Shown piece by piece: positions 6,017 through 12,080 of a stretch of DNA of 15,753 bases; the stretch's first letter is position 1; each line of letters starts with the position of its first letter. The notes beneath the pieces are model-generated. The model ran no database searches. It worked only from the letters and a program-made list of their open reading frames with translations, and was not told the DNA's origin. The stretch is from Candidatus Tagabacteria bacterium CG09_land_8_20_14_0_10_41_14 (GTDB lineage: Bacteria; Patescibacteriota; Minisyncoccia; JAHISW01; Tagabacteraceae): assembly GCA_002774055.1 (NCBI GenBank), contig PEZL01000021.1, positions 1 through 15,753 on the forward strand. The letters are read 5' to 3'. A program made the translations under genes and the position numbers.

Positions 6017-6688
6017 TTAAAATTGAAGTGCCGCCATTATATCCGCGTGAATTTTTTCCACCGGCTGAGCTCCATTTATAATAAAAACCTTATAATTCTT
6101 TTTTAAATACTCTATGCCCGGCACGGTTCTTTCCTGATATTGCCTGACTCGCTCATCTATCTCGGCATCCAAGTCTCTTTTTTGAAGAACACCATCGCAT
6201 ATAGGACACTTGTCGCCGATTTTAACACCAATATTCAAGCGCGTACTCACAACATGATTTTCGTTCTTATTGCAAACCAATCTTTCTCCCGCGCGTTTTT
6301 TCGTTTCTTCAGCGGAGACATCAACCACAATGCCAACAATGTTTTCTTTCCCGACTGATTCACTCAAAAAAGCCGGCAAGTTTTCCGCTTCAAAAAGCGT
6401 TCTTGGTGAACCGTCAAAAACAATCCCGGCAATATTATTATCTGCCAATATTTCGCCCACTCTTTCTTTTTGCGCACGCAACAGCCACTCCGGTTCGAAC
6501 AAAATCCCCTCTTTGTATAATTTTTCCTGCCTCGCGGTTTCCAAATCTTCGGCCTTGTGCTTAGCAATGTATTCTTTCCCCTCCCTACTGGTTATAAAAT
6601 GATAAAATCCCGTTTTTTCAACCAATAACCTAGCCTGCGTTCCCTTTCCGGCGCCGGGAGGCCCTATCACAAATATGATTTTATTCAT
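6017..6688 (-). CDS. adk: Adenylate kinase family nucleoside monophosphate kinase
   Basis: Expected to phosphorylate AMP (or another NMP) from ATP in the cytoplasm. It starts with the P-loop G-P-P-G-A-G-K-G-T-Q (9-18), has F-D-G-S-P-R-T (91-97) in place of the usual F-D-G-F-P-R-T, and an R-D-L-D...R-V-R-Q-Y segment (171-184) matching the conserved LID arginines. The lid carries Cys139, His145 and the pair Cys161/Cys164, so it may bind zinc. It is divergent: the NMP-binding T-G-D-x-x-R motif reads T-S-R-E-G-K (33-38). Length (223 aa) is normal for the long-lid type. Its place between secY and map is the conserved position of adk, which supports the name. Its start overlaps the secY stop by 8 nt, implying translational coupling. 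Substrate preference cannot be settled from sequence alone. Confidence 0.87.
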   Translation of the reverse strand: MNKIIFVIGPPGAGKGTQARLLVEKTGFYHFITSREGKEYIAKHKAEDLETARQEKLYKEGILFEPEWLLRAQKERVGEILADNNIAGIVFDGSPRTLFEAENLPAFLSESVGKENIVGIVVDVSAEETKKRAGERLVCNKNENHVVSTRLNIGVKIGDKCPICDGVLQKRDLDAEIDERVRQYQERTVPGIEYLKKNYKVFIINGAQPVEKIHADIMAALQF

Positions 6689-7955
6689 ACTCTCTCATCA
6701 CAATCTGGCCATTAATCTGCTTAACGGTGTCCAAAACAACAGACACCACGATCAAAAGCGCGGTACCGCCGATGGCCAAACTTGCCATGCCCGTTACAGC
6801 CCTCATCCCCAAAGGAAGCACCGCAATGAGGCCCAAAAAGACGGCGCCAACCAAAGTGATGCGTGTTATGATTTTCGCGATATATTGGGCGGTAGGCCTG
6901 CCGGGTCTGATACCAGGCACAAAAGCTCCGCTTTTTTGGAGATTTTTAGAAATCGCATCCGGATCAAACGTCACGGCTGTATAAAAGTAAGTAAAAAGAA
7001 AAACCAAAACAAAATAAAAAGAAGCGTAAACCCAGGGATTATTAAAGAAATTGTTAAAAGCAGTTAAAACACTCTGAAAAGTAGGACCGCCGACACCGGC
7101 CAAAACGCCGGTAATCATCTGGGGAAATAACAAAATAGACAAAGCGAAAATAATGGGAATCACCCCGGCCTGGTTTACGCGCAAAGGAAGATAGGTAGAT
7201 ATCCCGCCGTAAACGCGCATACCGCGCACCCTTTTGGCGTAAGAAACAGGAATCGGCCTCTGGCCTTCGGTGATTATCACAACTCCGGCAATAATCAAAA
7301 GCGCCGCCGCGCTAAAACACAGAAACAAAGGAACATCGGTTGAATCAAAATCAAGCAGCACCTGTTGAAACGACATGGGTATACTCGAAACAATACCGGC
7401 AAAAATCATTAAAGAAATGCCGTTTCCGATTCCGTACTCCGAAATTAACTCTCCCAGCCACATCAAAAAAATGGCGCCGGCAGTAACTATAACAACATTA
7501 ACCAATCTATCAAAAAAAGATAAACCCACAATAACCCCCTGACGCTCCAAAAGTGAAAGCAAAGCAAACCCCTGTAAAAAAGCAAGCGGGGGTGTAAGAT
7601 AACGGGAAATTTGGTTAAATTTTCTTCTACCCGCCTCTCCTTCTTCCTGATATATTTCTTTAAGACGGGGGAAAATCATGGTCAAAAGCTGCATTATGAT
7701 AGTAGCGGTGATATACGGACCAACACCCAACATAACAACAGAAAGATTTGACAGGGCGCCGCCGGAAAAAACATTCAAAAGACCAAAAAACTGGTTGCCT
7801 TTCAAAAAAGCCGCCAGTCTATCGGCATCAATGCCGGGAATCGGAATAACGGCGGCGATTCTGAAAATAACCAAAATAAGCAAGACAAATAATATCTTTT
7901 TTCTCAAATCCGCATCTTTAAAAGCAAGCTTTATTTTTTGCAAAAACTGGCTCAT
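6681..7955 (-). CDS. secY: Preprotein translocase channel subunit SecY
   Basis: Forms the pore of the Sec translocon in the cytoplasmic membrane. The 424-aa protein has a basic amphipathic N-terminus (1-20), then about ten hydrophobic segments. The first runs through KILFVLLILVIFRIAAVIP and ends at I-P-G-I-D; the plug region F-S-G-G-A-L-S-N-L-S-V follows (about 64-74). The family motif Y-G-I-G-N-G-I-S-L-M-I-F-A-G lies at about 174-187, and a cytoplasmic loop with Q-R-P-I-P-V-S-Y-A-K-R (about 232-242) should face the ribosome or SecA. The last segment is followed by a short tail ending in M-R-E-Y-E. Length is normal. The ATG overlaps the rplO stop by 4 nt (ATGA) and the end overlaps adk by 8 nt, so it is translationally coupled on both sides. 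Confidence 0.97.
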   Translation of the reverse strand: MSQFLQKIKLAFKDADLRKKILFVLLILVIFRIAAVIPIPGIDADRLAAFLKGNQFFGLLNVFSGGALSNLSVVMLGVGPYITATIIMQLLTMIFPRLKEIYQEEGEAGRRKFNQISRYLTPPLAFLQGFALLSLLERQGVIVGLSFFDRLVNVVIVTAGAIFLMWLGELISEYGIGNGISLMIFAGIVSSIPMSFQQVLLDFDSTDVPLFLCFSAAALLIIAGVVIITEGQRPIPVSYAKRVRGMRVYGGISTYLPLRVNQAGVIPIIFALSILLFPQMITGVLAGVGGPTFQSVLTAFNNFFNNPWVYASFYFVLVFLFTYFYTAVTFDPDAISKNLQKSGAFVPGIRPGRPTAQYIAKIITRITLVGAVFLGLIAVLPLGMRAVTGMASLAIGGTALLIVVSVVLDTVKQINGQIVMREYE

Positions 7956-8155
7956 TTTTTTACAGGCTTAAAACGATATCCTCTTTTCTTGGGAAGTCTT
8001 TTAATTATATCCCTCAATTGCGGCCTGAGTTTTCTGCCCGCTCGCGATTTTTGCCCCTTCAAACCTCTACCGCTGTACGTTCCGCGTTTACCTCCTCGGC
8101 CAATACGTTTTTTATCTTTATTTTTTGTCGATGGTTTTAATTGATGCAGCTGCAT
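7952..8155 (-). CDS. rplO: 50S ribosomal protein L15 (uL15), N-terminal domain only
   Basis: L15 binds 23S rRNA in the large subunit with a long basic N-terminal tail and a globular C-terminal domain. This protein has only 67 aa, against the usual 140-150. The tail is well preserved: M-Q-L-H-Q-L-K-P, then R-I-G-R-G-G-K-R-G-T-Y-S-G-R-G-L-K-G-Q-K (18-36) and S-R-A-G-R-K-L-R-P (37-45). It ends soon after L-P-K-K-R-G-Y-R-F (54-62), just where the globular domain would begin. The secY ATG overlaps its stop by 4 nt, so no room exists for the missing part and no simple frameshift can explain the loss. rpsE lies 4 nt upstream with no rpmD between. It looks like a real minimal uL15 rather than a pseudogene. 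Confidence 0.9.
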   Translation of the reverse strand: MQLHQLKPSTKNKDKKRIGRGGKRGTYSGRGLKGQKSRAGRKLRPQLRDIIKRLPKKRGYRFKPVKK

Positions 8156-8159
8156 AATA

Positions 8160-8651
8160 TTAAACTTCGTGCTTCAATTTGCGCAAAGCGCAAATTGTTG
8201 CCTTGGCTATATTCAATTTATTCTTACTCCTTGAAATAACCTTGGATACGACATCTTTTACTCCAGCCAAATCCAAAACAGTACGAACCGCGCTACCCAC
8301 AACCAAACCTCTTCCCTCTTTTGCCGGTCTTAAAACAATATAAGCACAGGTAAATTTCGCCCCAACCTCATAGGGGATAGAATTATTTTTTGTTAACGGA
8401 ATTCTAACACTCTTTTTCTTCGCCTCTCTTACAGCCTTATCTATGGCGATGGCCGTATTGGCGCCTTTACCCATACCAATGCCGACCTCTCCTTTTTTGT
8501 TGCCGACAACGGCGGTAACGCGAAAACTAAATCTTCTGCCGCCGGCAACCACACGGCTAACACGCCTGATATCAATAATCTTTTGTTCAAAATCCCGGCT
8601 ACTTTTTTTGAATTTGTTTTGTGGCTTAACCTCCATCTTAATAAAAAACAT
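8160..8651 (-). CDS. rpsE: 30S ribosomal protein S5 (uS5)
   Basis: Small-subunit protein near the mRNA entry site, important for decoding fidelity. The S5 signature is clear: G-G-R-R-F-S-F-R-V-T-A-V-V-G (38-51), then G-E-V-G-I-G-M-G-K-G (55-64). The second domain contains L-R-P-A-K-E-G-R-G-L-V-V-G-S-A-V-R (108-124). Length (163 aa) is normal. The frame starts M-F-F-I-K-M; the second Met (8636) could also be the start, and neither has a good Shine-Dalgarno, so the first few residues are uncertain. It lies 6 nt after rplR and 4 nt before rplO. The rpmD gene that usually comes next is missing. Confidence 0.96.
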   Translation of the reverse strand: MFFIKMEVKPQNKFKKSSRDFEQKIIDIRRVSRVVAGGRRFSFRVTAVVGNKKGEVGIGMGKGANTAIAIDKAVREAKKKSVRIPLTKNNSIPYEVGAKFTCAYIVLRPAKEGRGLVVGSAVRTVLDLAGVKDVVSKVISRSKNKLNIAKATICALRKLKHEV

Positions 8652-8657
8652 TTTAAA

Positions 8658-8978
8658 TCAAAAATCTACGCCGCCTTCGCGGATAGCGTCGGCCAAAACT
8701 TTAACGCGGCCATGATACGCGTAGCCGCCCTTGTCAAAAACCGCCTTGCTTATTTTTTTCTTTTTTACCTCCGCGGCGATTTTTTTTCCCAAATCCCGGG
8801 CGGACCTTTTTGTATCCGTCATTTGGAACAACGTCTTTCCTTTCTCGTCATCAATGAACTGCACGCTTAAAAATTTGTTGGAACGAAAAACAGAAATCCG
8901 CGGACGCTTGCTAGTGCCTTTAATCTTGGCTCGCACCCGGCGATGCCGTCTATATCTTTTCTTCTGCTTATCCTGCAT
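8658..8978 (-). CDS. rplR: 50S ribosomal protein L18 (uL18)
   Basis: Binds 5S rRNA and helps attach it to the large subunit. The 106-aa protein starts with a basic tail (K-Q-K-K-R-Y-R-R-H-R-R-V-R-A-K-I), then the family core R-P-R-I-S-V-F-R-S-N-K-F-L-S-V-Q-F-I-D-D (24-43). It ends with F-D-K-G-G-Y-A-Y-H-G-R-V-K-V-L-A-D-A-I-R-E-G-G (81-103), the L18 C-terminal signature. Length is slightly short of the typical 115-120, mainly at the N-terminus. It sits between rplF (46 bp upstream, with a 7-bp tandem repeat in the spacer) and rpsE (6 nt downstream), the standard spc order. Confidence 0.96.
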   Translation of the reverse strand: MQDKQKKRYRRHRRVRAKIKGTSKRPRISVFRSNKFLSVQFIDDEKGKTLFQMTDTKRSARDLGKKIAAEVKKKKISKAVFDKGGYAYHGRVKVLADAIREGGVDF

Positions 8979-8992
8979 GGGTATTAAAATTT

Positions 8993-9020
8993 AATTGAAA
9001 ATTGAAAATTGAAAATTGAA
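8993..9020. repeat. Tandem repeat (AATTGAA) x4 between rplF and rplR
   Basis: Four exact 7-bp units AATTGAA run from 8993 to 9020 and are followed by AATTTTA, which contains the rplF stop. It fills most of the 46-bp spacer. The period and base pattern match the ATTGATA array near tpiA. Confidence 0.8.
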
Positions 9021-9024
9021 AATT

Positions 9025-9567
9025 TTATACTGTTCCCGCGGCCTTCTTACCGGCCTTTCTTCTAATGACCTCGTCTTCGTATCTTATGCCCTTTCCTTTG
9101 TAAGGTTCCGGTTTTTTAAAAGCCCTTATGCTGGCCGCGGTCTGACCGACCAACTCTTTATCAATTCCGGAAACTTCAATATTATTTTTTTCAGAAGTTA
9201 TCTGAATTCCCTTGGGTATATCCATCTCTATGGGATGAGAAAAACCCAAACTTAAAACCAATTTTTCCTCCTTTACTTGGGATTTGAAACCAACTCCTTC
9301 AATTATCAACTTTTTAGAAAAACCATCAACCACACCCTTTATCATGTTCTTGATGTGAGAAGCATAAGTGCCCCAAAGAGCCGTATCTTCCGCGTTATTC
9401 TTGCGAGGAGATAATTCAATACCCAGCTCGGTCTTCTTTAAGAGAATGGCGTCCTTAAAAACCCGACTCAATTCTCCTTTGGGCCCTTTAACTTCAACCC
9501 TTCCGTTTTCTATTTTTACATCAACTCCTTCGGGAATCGTTATTGGTTTTTTCCCTAATCTACTCAT
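9025..9567 (-). CDS. rplF: 50S ribosomal protein L6 (uL6)
   Basis: Two-domain large-subunit protein near the GTPase-associated region. It begins M-S-R-L-G-K-K-P-I-T-I-P-E-G-V (1-15), has the mid-protein E-G-V-G-F-K-S-Q-V (90-98), and the C-terminal rRNA-binding signature P-E-P-Y-K-G-K-G-I-R-Y (153-163) followed by a basic tail. Length (180 aa) is normal. The spacer to rpsH is 24 bp and has no Shine-Dalgarno. Confidence 0.97.
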   Translation of the reverse strand: MSRLGKKPITIPEGVDVKIENGRVEVKGPKGELSRVFKDAILLKKTELGIELSPRKNNAEDTALWGTYASHIKNMIKGVVDGFSKKLIIEGVGFKSQVKEEKLVLSLGFSHPIEMDIPKGIQITSEKNNIEVSGIDKELVGQTAASIRAFKKPEPYKGKGIRYEDEVIRRKAGKKAAGTV

Positions 9568-9591
9568 ATTATTTATAGTGAGCCTGTCGAA

Positions 9592-9981
9592 CTACCACAC
9601 TTCACCAATTAATTCCCCGCCGACCTTCTGTTTTCGCGCCTCTTCTCCCGTCAAAACTCCCTTCGGTGTAGACAAAATATTTATACCTCTACCCCCTCTT
9701 ACCGGATAAATTTCGGAATAAGAAACGTAAACCCGGCGCGAAGGCTTTGAAATTCTTCTGATTTTTTCGAACGGCGGCTTATCATTTTTGTAAACCAAAA
9801 CAATATCTATTATCTTTCTGTTTTTCTTTCCCAGACGCGCCACCTCTTTGATATAACCCCGTTTTTCCAAAAGTTTTGCCAATTCCATTTTAATCTTTGA
9901 ATAGGGAATGGACACCGATTCATGCCCGGCTTTATATCCGTTTCTTATTCTTGTAAACATATCTGCGATTGAATCTGTCAT
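9592..9981 (-). CDS. rpsH: 30S ribosomal protein S8 (uS8)
   Basis: Binds the central domain of 16S rRNA early in assembly. I place the start at the ATG at 9981, giving M-T-D-S-I-A-D-M-F-T-R-I-R-N-G, the normal S8 opening, and a length of 129 aa (typical is about 130). The frame is open eight codons further to a TTG at 10005 directly after the rpsZ stop, but that would add non-family residues. Later motifs include I-S-K-P-S-R-R-V-Y-V (77-86) and the C-terminal signature G-I-N-I-L-S-T-P-K-G-V-L-T-G-E-E-A (99-115). It lies in normal spc order after rpsZ. Confidence 0.96.
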   Translation of the reverse strand: MTDSIADMFTRIRNGYKAGHESVSIPYSKIKMELAKLLEKRGYIKEVARLGKKNRKIIDIVLVYKNDKPPFEKIRRISKPSRRVYVSYSEIYPVRGGRGINILSTPKGVLTGEEARKQKVGGELIGEVW

Positions 9982-10005
9982 AATTTTTACGATAATCTCA
10001 CTCAA

Positions 10006-10191
10006 CTACCAAGAAGATTTCCTGACCCCCGGGATTTTCCCCTCGTTGGCCAACTCCCTAAAACATATGCGGCATAAATCAAAATCTCTCATATAACCCC
10101 TCTTGCGGCCGCAACGAAAACAACGCCTCACAACCCTGGACTTGTATTTCGGTTTCTTTTTTGCCCTTGCGATTACTGATTTTTTTGCCAT
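10006..10191 (-). CDS. rpsZ: 30S ribosomal protein S14, zinc-binding short type (uS14)
   Basis: Small-subunit head protein. At 61 aa it is the short type, with a complete zinc ribbon: Cys24-x2-Cys27 and Cys40-x2-Cys43. The remaining core has the S14 pattern R-K-R-G-Y-M-R-D-F-D-L-C-R-I-C-F-R-E-L-A (29-48) and ends G-K-I-P-G-V-R-K-S-S-W, the canonical C-terminus. The start lies one base after the rplE stop, so translation of the two is probably coupled. Confidence 0.97.
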   Translation of the reverse strand: MAKKSVIARAKKKPKYKSRVVRRCFRCGRKRGYMRDFDLCRICFRELANEGKIPGVRKSSW

Positions 10192-10192
10192 A

Positions 10193-10732
10193 CTATTTCT
10201 TGAATGGAAAACCCATTAGTTTTAAAAACTCAATTGACTTTTCCTTGCTAGCGGCAGTGGTAACAACGGTGATAGACAAACCAAAAGCGCTTTTCAAATC
10301 CTCATTGACCATTTCCGGGAAAATAAGATGATCCTTCAGACCGATGGTTAAATTACCGGCCTCATCAACCGCGTCAGGATTCAAACCCCTGAAATCCCTC
10401 TGACGCGTCAAGGCAACAAAGAGCAATTTATTTAAAAAATCATACATTCTTTTACCCCGCAAGGTAACACTATAACCAATAATGCTGCCTTTGGCAATTT
10501 TAAAAGACGATATAGACTTTTTGGCCGGACGTTCGGAAACTTTCTGACCCGTAACAACGGCCAGGTGTTCGGCAACGCGCTTTCGCTGTTCATCGTCTTT
10601 TACCGAACCAATTCCCGTATTAACGACGACTTTTTCAATTTTTGGCACGGCCATTACATTGGGATATCCGAAACTTTTTAACATCCGCGGCACCGCGTCC
10701 TTTTTATATATTTGTCGCAAATCAAACTTCAT
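10193..10732 (-). CDS. rplE: 50S ribosomal protein L5 (uL5)
   Basis: Binds 5S rRNA and contacts the small-subunit head and P-site tRNA. The 179-aa protein has normal length. Recognisable parts are P-K-I-E-K-V-V-V-N-T-G-I-G (30-42), the T-G-Q-K-V-S-E-R-P-A-K-K-S-I-S-S-F-K segment (71-88), R-D-F-R-G-L-N (112-118) and the L-I-F-P-E-M...L-S-I-T-V-V-T-T-A C-terminal core. The ATG overlaps the last two bases of the 3' arm of a structured 119-nt element (10731-10849) that fills the gap from rplX. Pairing of that arm would bury the start codon, and no separate Shine-Dalgarno is visible, so expression may depend on how the leader folds. Confidence 0.97.
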   Translation of the reverse strand: MKFDLRQIYKKDAVPRMLKSFGYPNVMAVPKIEKVVVNTGIGSVKDDEQRKRVAEHLAVVTGQKVSERPAKKSISSFKIAKGSIIGYSVTLRGKRMYDFLNKLLFVALTRQRDFRGLNPDAVDEAGNLTIGLKDHLIFPEMVNEDLKSAFGLSITVVTTAASKEKSIEFLKLMGFPFKK

Positions 10733-10849
10733 CCCGTTAGTGATAGGAAACTTCTGTTTCCGTATCTTAAATTAATTTGATAATAATTTAACAACCTAAA
10801 CATTTACAAGCCCCGTGTGAAAATCAACAGATTGAATCACTAACGGGAT
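10731..10849 (-). ncRNA. Structured element A: 119-nt leader-like RNA or MITE before rplE
   Basis: Read on the minus strand, the 5' arm ATCCCGTTAGTGAT (10849-10836) pairs perfectly with the 3' arm ATCACTAACGGGAT (10744-10731). Next to the 3' arm is a hairpin GGAAAC-AGAA-GTTTCC (10761-10746), separated from it by one T. An internal TCACACGGGG (10820-10811) can also pair with the 5' arm as GTGA/TCAC plus CCCGT/ACGGG with a two-base bulge, with TCAA/TTGA (loop TCTG) inside. Element B in the rplP-rpmC spacer has the same plan, length and linker. It starts 7 nt after the rplX stop and ends within the rplE ATG. RNA function and mobile-repeat origin are both possible. Confidence 0.6.
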
Positions 10850-10856
10850 TCATGGT

Positions 10857-11162
10857 TTAAATTTCTGATTGACATTTTTTACAAACTCTAACTTTTTTCT
10901 GAGCTTCTATTTTATAAGCCACGCGGACGGGCTTTTCACAATTACCACAAATCAACTGAACATTGGAAACATGGAACGGCAAAGAACGCTCAACGATTTG
11001 CCCCTTCTGCCCTTCCTTTTTAGGGCGCAGGTGCTTTTTTCTTACGTTTATCCCCTCCACCACGACCATTTCATCAAGCGGCAAAACTTTCACCACTTTT
11101 CCGGTTTTTCCCTTGTCTTTACCTGAAACCACTAATACTTTGTCATCTTTGCGAATTTTCAT
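10857..11162 (-). CDS. rplX: 50S ribosomal protein L24 (uL24)
   Basis: Assembly-initiating 23S rRNA-binding protein near the exit tunnel. It starts with M-K-I-R-K-D-D-K-V-L-V-V-S-G-K-D-K-G-K-T-G-K-V (1-23), the KOW motif, and has E-G-I-N-V-R-K-K-H-L-R-P (37-48). The C-terminal part carries Cys73-x2-Cys76 and Cys93-x2-Cys96, a zinc-ribbon form of L24. Length (101 aa) is normal. The start overlaps the rplN stop by 4 nt. Downstream, before rplE, is the 124-bp spacer holding element A. Confidence 0.96.
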   Translation of the reverse strand: MKIRKDDKVLVVSGKDKGKTGKVVKVLPLDEMVVVEGINVRKKHLRPKKEGQKGQIVERSLPFHVSNVQLICGNCEKPVRVAYKIEAQKKVRVCKKCQSEI

Positions 11163-11533
11163 AATACTTTTTGAGCTAATGAAATAATCTTAGTGTAACC
11201 CAGATCTCTTAATTCTCTGGGCATGGGACCGAACATTCTTCCGCCCCTTGGCTCCTGACTTTTTTTACCCTCCAAAATGACCGCCGCATTATCGTCAAAT
11301 CTTATATAAGAACCGTCTTTCCTGCGAAAAGACTGCTTCTGTCTCACTATCACGGCGACCACAACATCTTTTTTTTTGACTTGCTTTCTTGGCTCAGCGG
11401 ATTTTACCGAAGCCACAACAATATCACCAATTCTAGCGTAGCGTCTCCTGGAACCGCCCAGCACCTTAATAACATAGAGCAATTTTGCTCCGGAATTATC
11501 GGCCACATTTAACAATGTCTGATTCTGAATCAT
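11159..11533 (-). CDS. rplN: 50S ribosomal protein L14 (uL14)
   Basis: Large-subunit interface protein that takes part in the bridge to 16S rRNA. The start M-I-Q-N-Q-T-L-L-N-V-A-D-N-S-G-A-K (1-17) and the signature R-G-G-R-M-F-G-P-M-P-R-E-L-R-D (96-110) are typical. At 124 aa it has normal length. It overlaps rpsQ upstream and rplX downstream by 4 nt each, so three genes in a row are translationally coupled. Confidence 0.97.
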   Translation of the reverse strand: MIQNQTLLNVADNSGAKLLYVIKVLGGSRRRYARIGDIVVASVKSAEPRKQVKKKDVVVAVIVRQKQSFRRKDGSYIRFDDNAAVILEGKKSQEPRGGRMFGPMPRELRDLGYTKIISLAQKVL

Positions 11534-11775
11534 GCTTTCGCTATTACCTTAAAACGCTTATCTTTTGATACGGGACGACACTCCTGAATCGTAACTTTGT
11601 CGCCAACTTTATACAGATTATCTTCATCGTGCGCCTTGTACTTTTTCCCCATCCGGACATATTTACCATAGCGTTTATGCTTTATATAACGATTCACCAA
11701 AACAACAACAGTTTTGTTCGCCTTATCCGAAACCACCTCACCTTTTAACTTTTTTCTGTTTTTTTTCCTATCCAT
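11530..11775 (-). CDS. rpsQ: 30S ribosomal protein S17 (uS17)
   Basis: Primary 16S rRNA-binding protein with an OB fold. The 81-aa chain has K-L-K-G-E-V-V-S-D-K-A-N-K-T-V-V-V (9-25), K-H-K-R-Y-G-K-Y (32-39), then K-K-Y-K-A-H-D-E-D-N (44-53), G-D-K-V-T-I-Q-E-C-R-P-V-S-K-D-K-R-F (58-75), the family C-terminal signature. A strong Shine-Dalgarno AGGAGG lies 4 nt before the ATG, inside the end of rpmC, and the gene overlaps rpmC by 8 nt. This shows that the organism does use SD-led starts in some places. Confidence 0.97.
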   Translation of the reverse strand: MDRKKNRKKLKGEVVSDKANKTVVVLVNRYIKHKRYGKYVRMGKKYKAHDEDNLYKVGDKVTIQECRPVSKDKRFKVIAKA

Positions 11776-11959
11776 TTTTCCTCCTGTTAATTTCGGTTAA
11801 AACACGGGCTATCTCCGCGCGCAACACGCGCCCCTTTTTAACATTTTTCATCTTGCCTTTTGTAATCCTGAATCTGAAATCCCTCAAGAAATTCTTTTTT
11901 TCCCGAAGAATCGTCCGAAGTTCCGCGTCCGACTTATTTTTAAAACTCTCACTTGCCAT
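11768..11959 (-). CDS. rpmC: 50S ribosomal protein L29 (uL29)
   Basis: Small two-helix protein at the tunnel exit, near the SRP and trigger-factor site. The 63-aa chain has the L29 pattern K-S-D-A-E-L (9-14), N-F-L-R-D-F-R-F-R-I-T-K-G-K-M-K-N (23-39) and R-A-E-I-A-R-V-L-T-E-I-N-R-R (47-60). Its ATG lies 3 nt after the 3' arm of structured element B, which fills the spacer from rplP. It overlaps rpsQ by 8 nt. Confidence 0.95.
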   Translation of the reverse strand: MASESFKNKSDAELRTILREKKNFLRDFRFRITKGKMKNVKKGRVLRAEIARVLTEINRRKNG

Positions 11960-11962
11960 TTT

Positions 11963-12080
11963 ACCCCGTTAGAAATAGAAAACTTTTGTTTCCGTAAATT
12001 ATTCTTATAATCTTTATAATCAACTGCTTTCGTTTTTTCAATCCCATTAGAAAAATCAAGACCTGAATTTCTAACGGGGT
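11963..12080 (-). ncRNA. Structured element B: 118-nt leader-like RNA or MITE before rpmC
   Basis: On the minus strand the 5' arm ACCCCGTTAGAAAT (12080-12067) begins directly after the rplP TAA and pairs perfectly with ATTTCTAACGGGGT (11976-11963). A hairpin GGAAAC-AAAA-GTTTTC (11993-11978) is separated from the 3' arm by one T, as in element A. An internal TTTCTAATGGG (12053-12043) can pair with the 5' arm over 11 positions (one G-U), with TCAG/TTGA (loop GTC) inside. The arms differ from those of element A at three pairs, each compensated. The element ends 3 nt before the rpmC ATG. Confidence 0.6.

Noticed and set aside
9982..10005. TTG at 10005 as the start of rpsH
   Set aside because: It adds eight residues not seen in S8; the ATG at 9981 gives the canonical M-T-D-S-I-A-D-M opening and a normal length.
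10731..10849. Hammerhead-type ribozyme in the structured elements
   Set aside because: GGAAAC next to GUUUCC and an upstream GUUGA recall hammerhead core words, but the required CUGAUGA and cleavage-site arrangement is absent in both copies.
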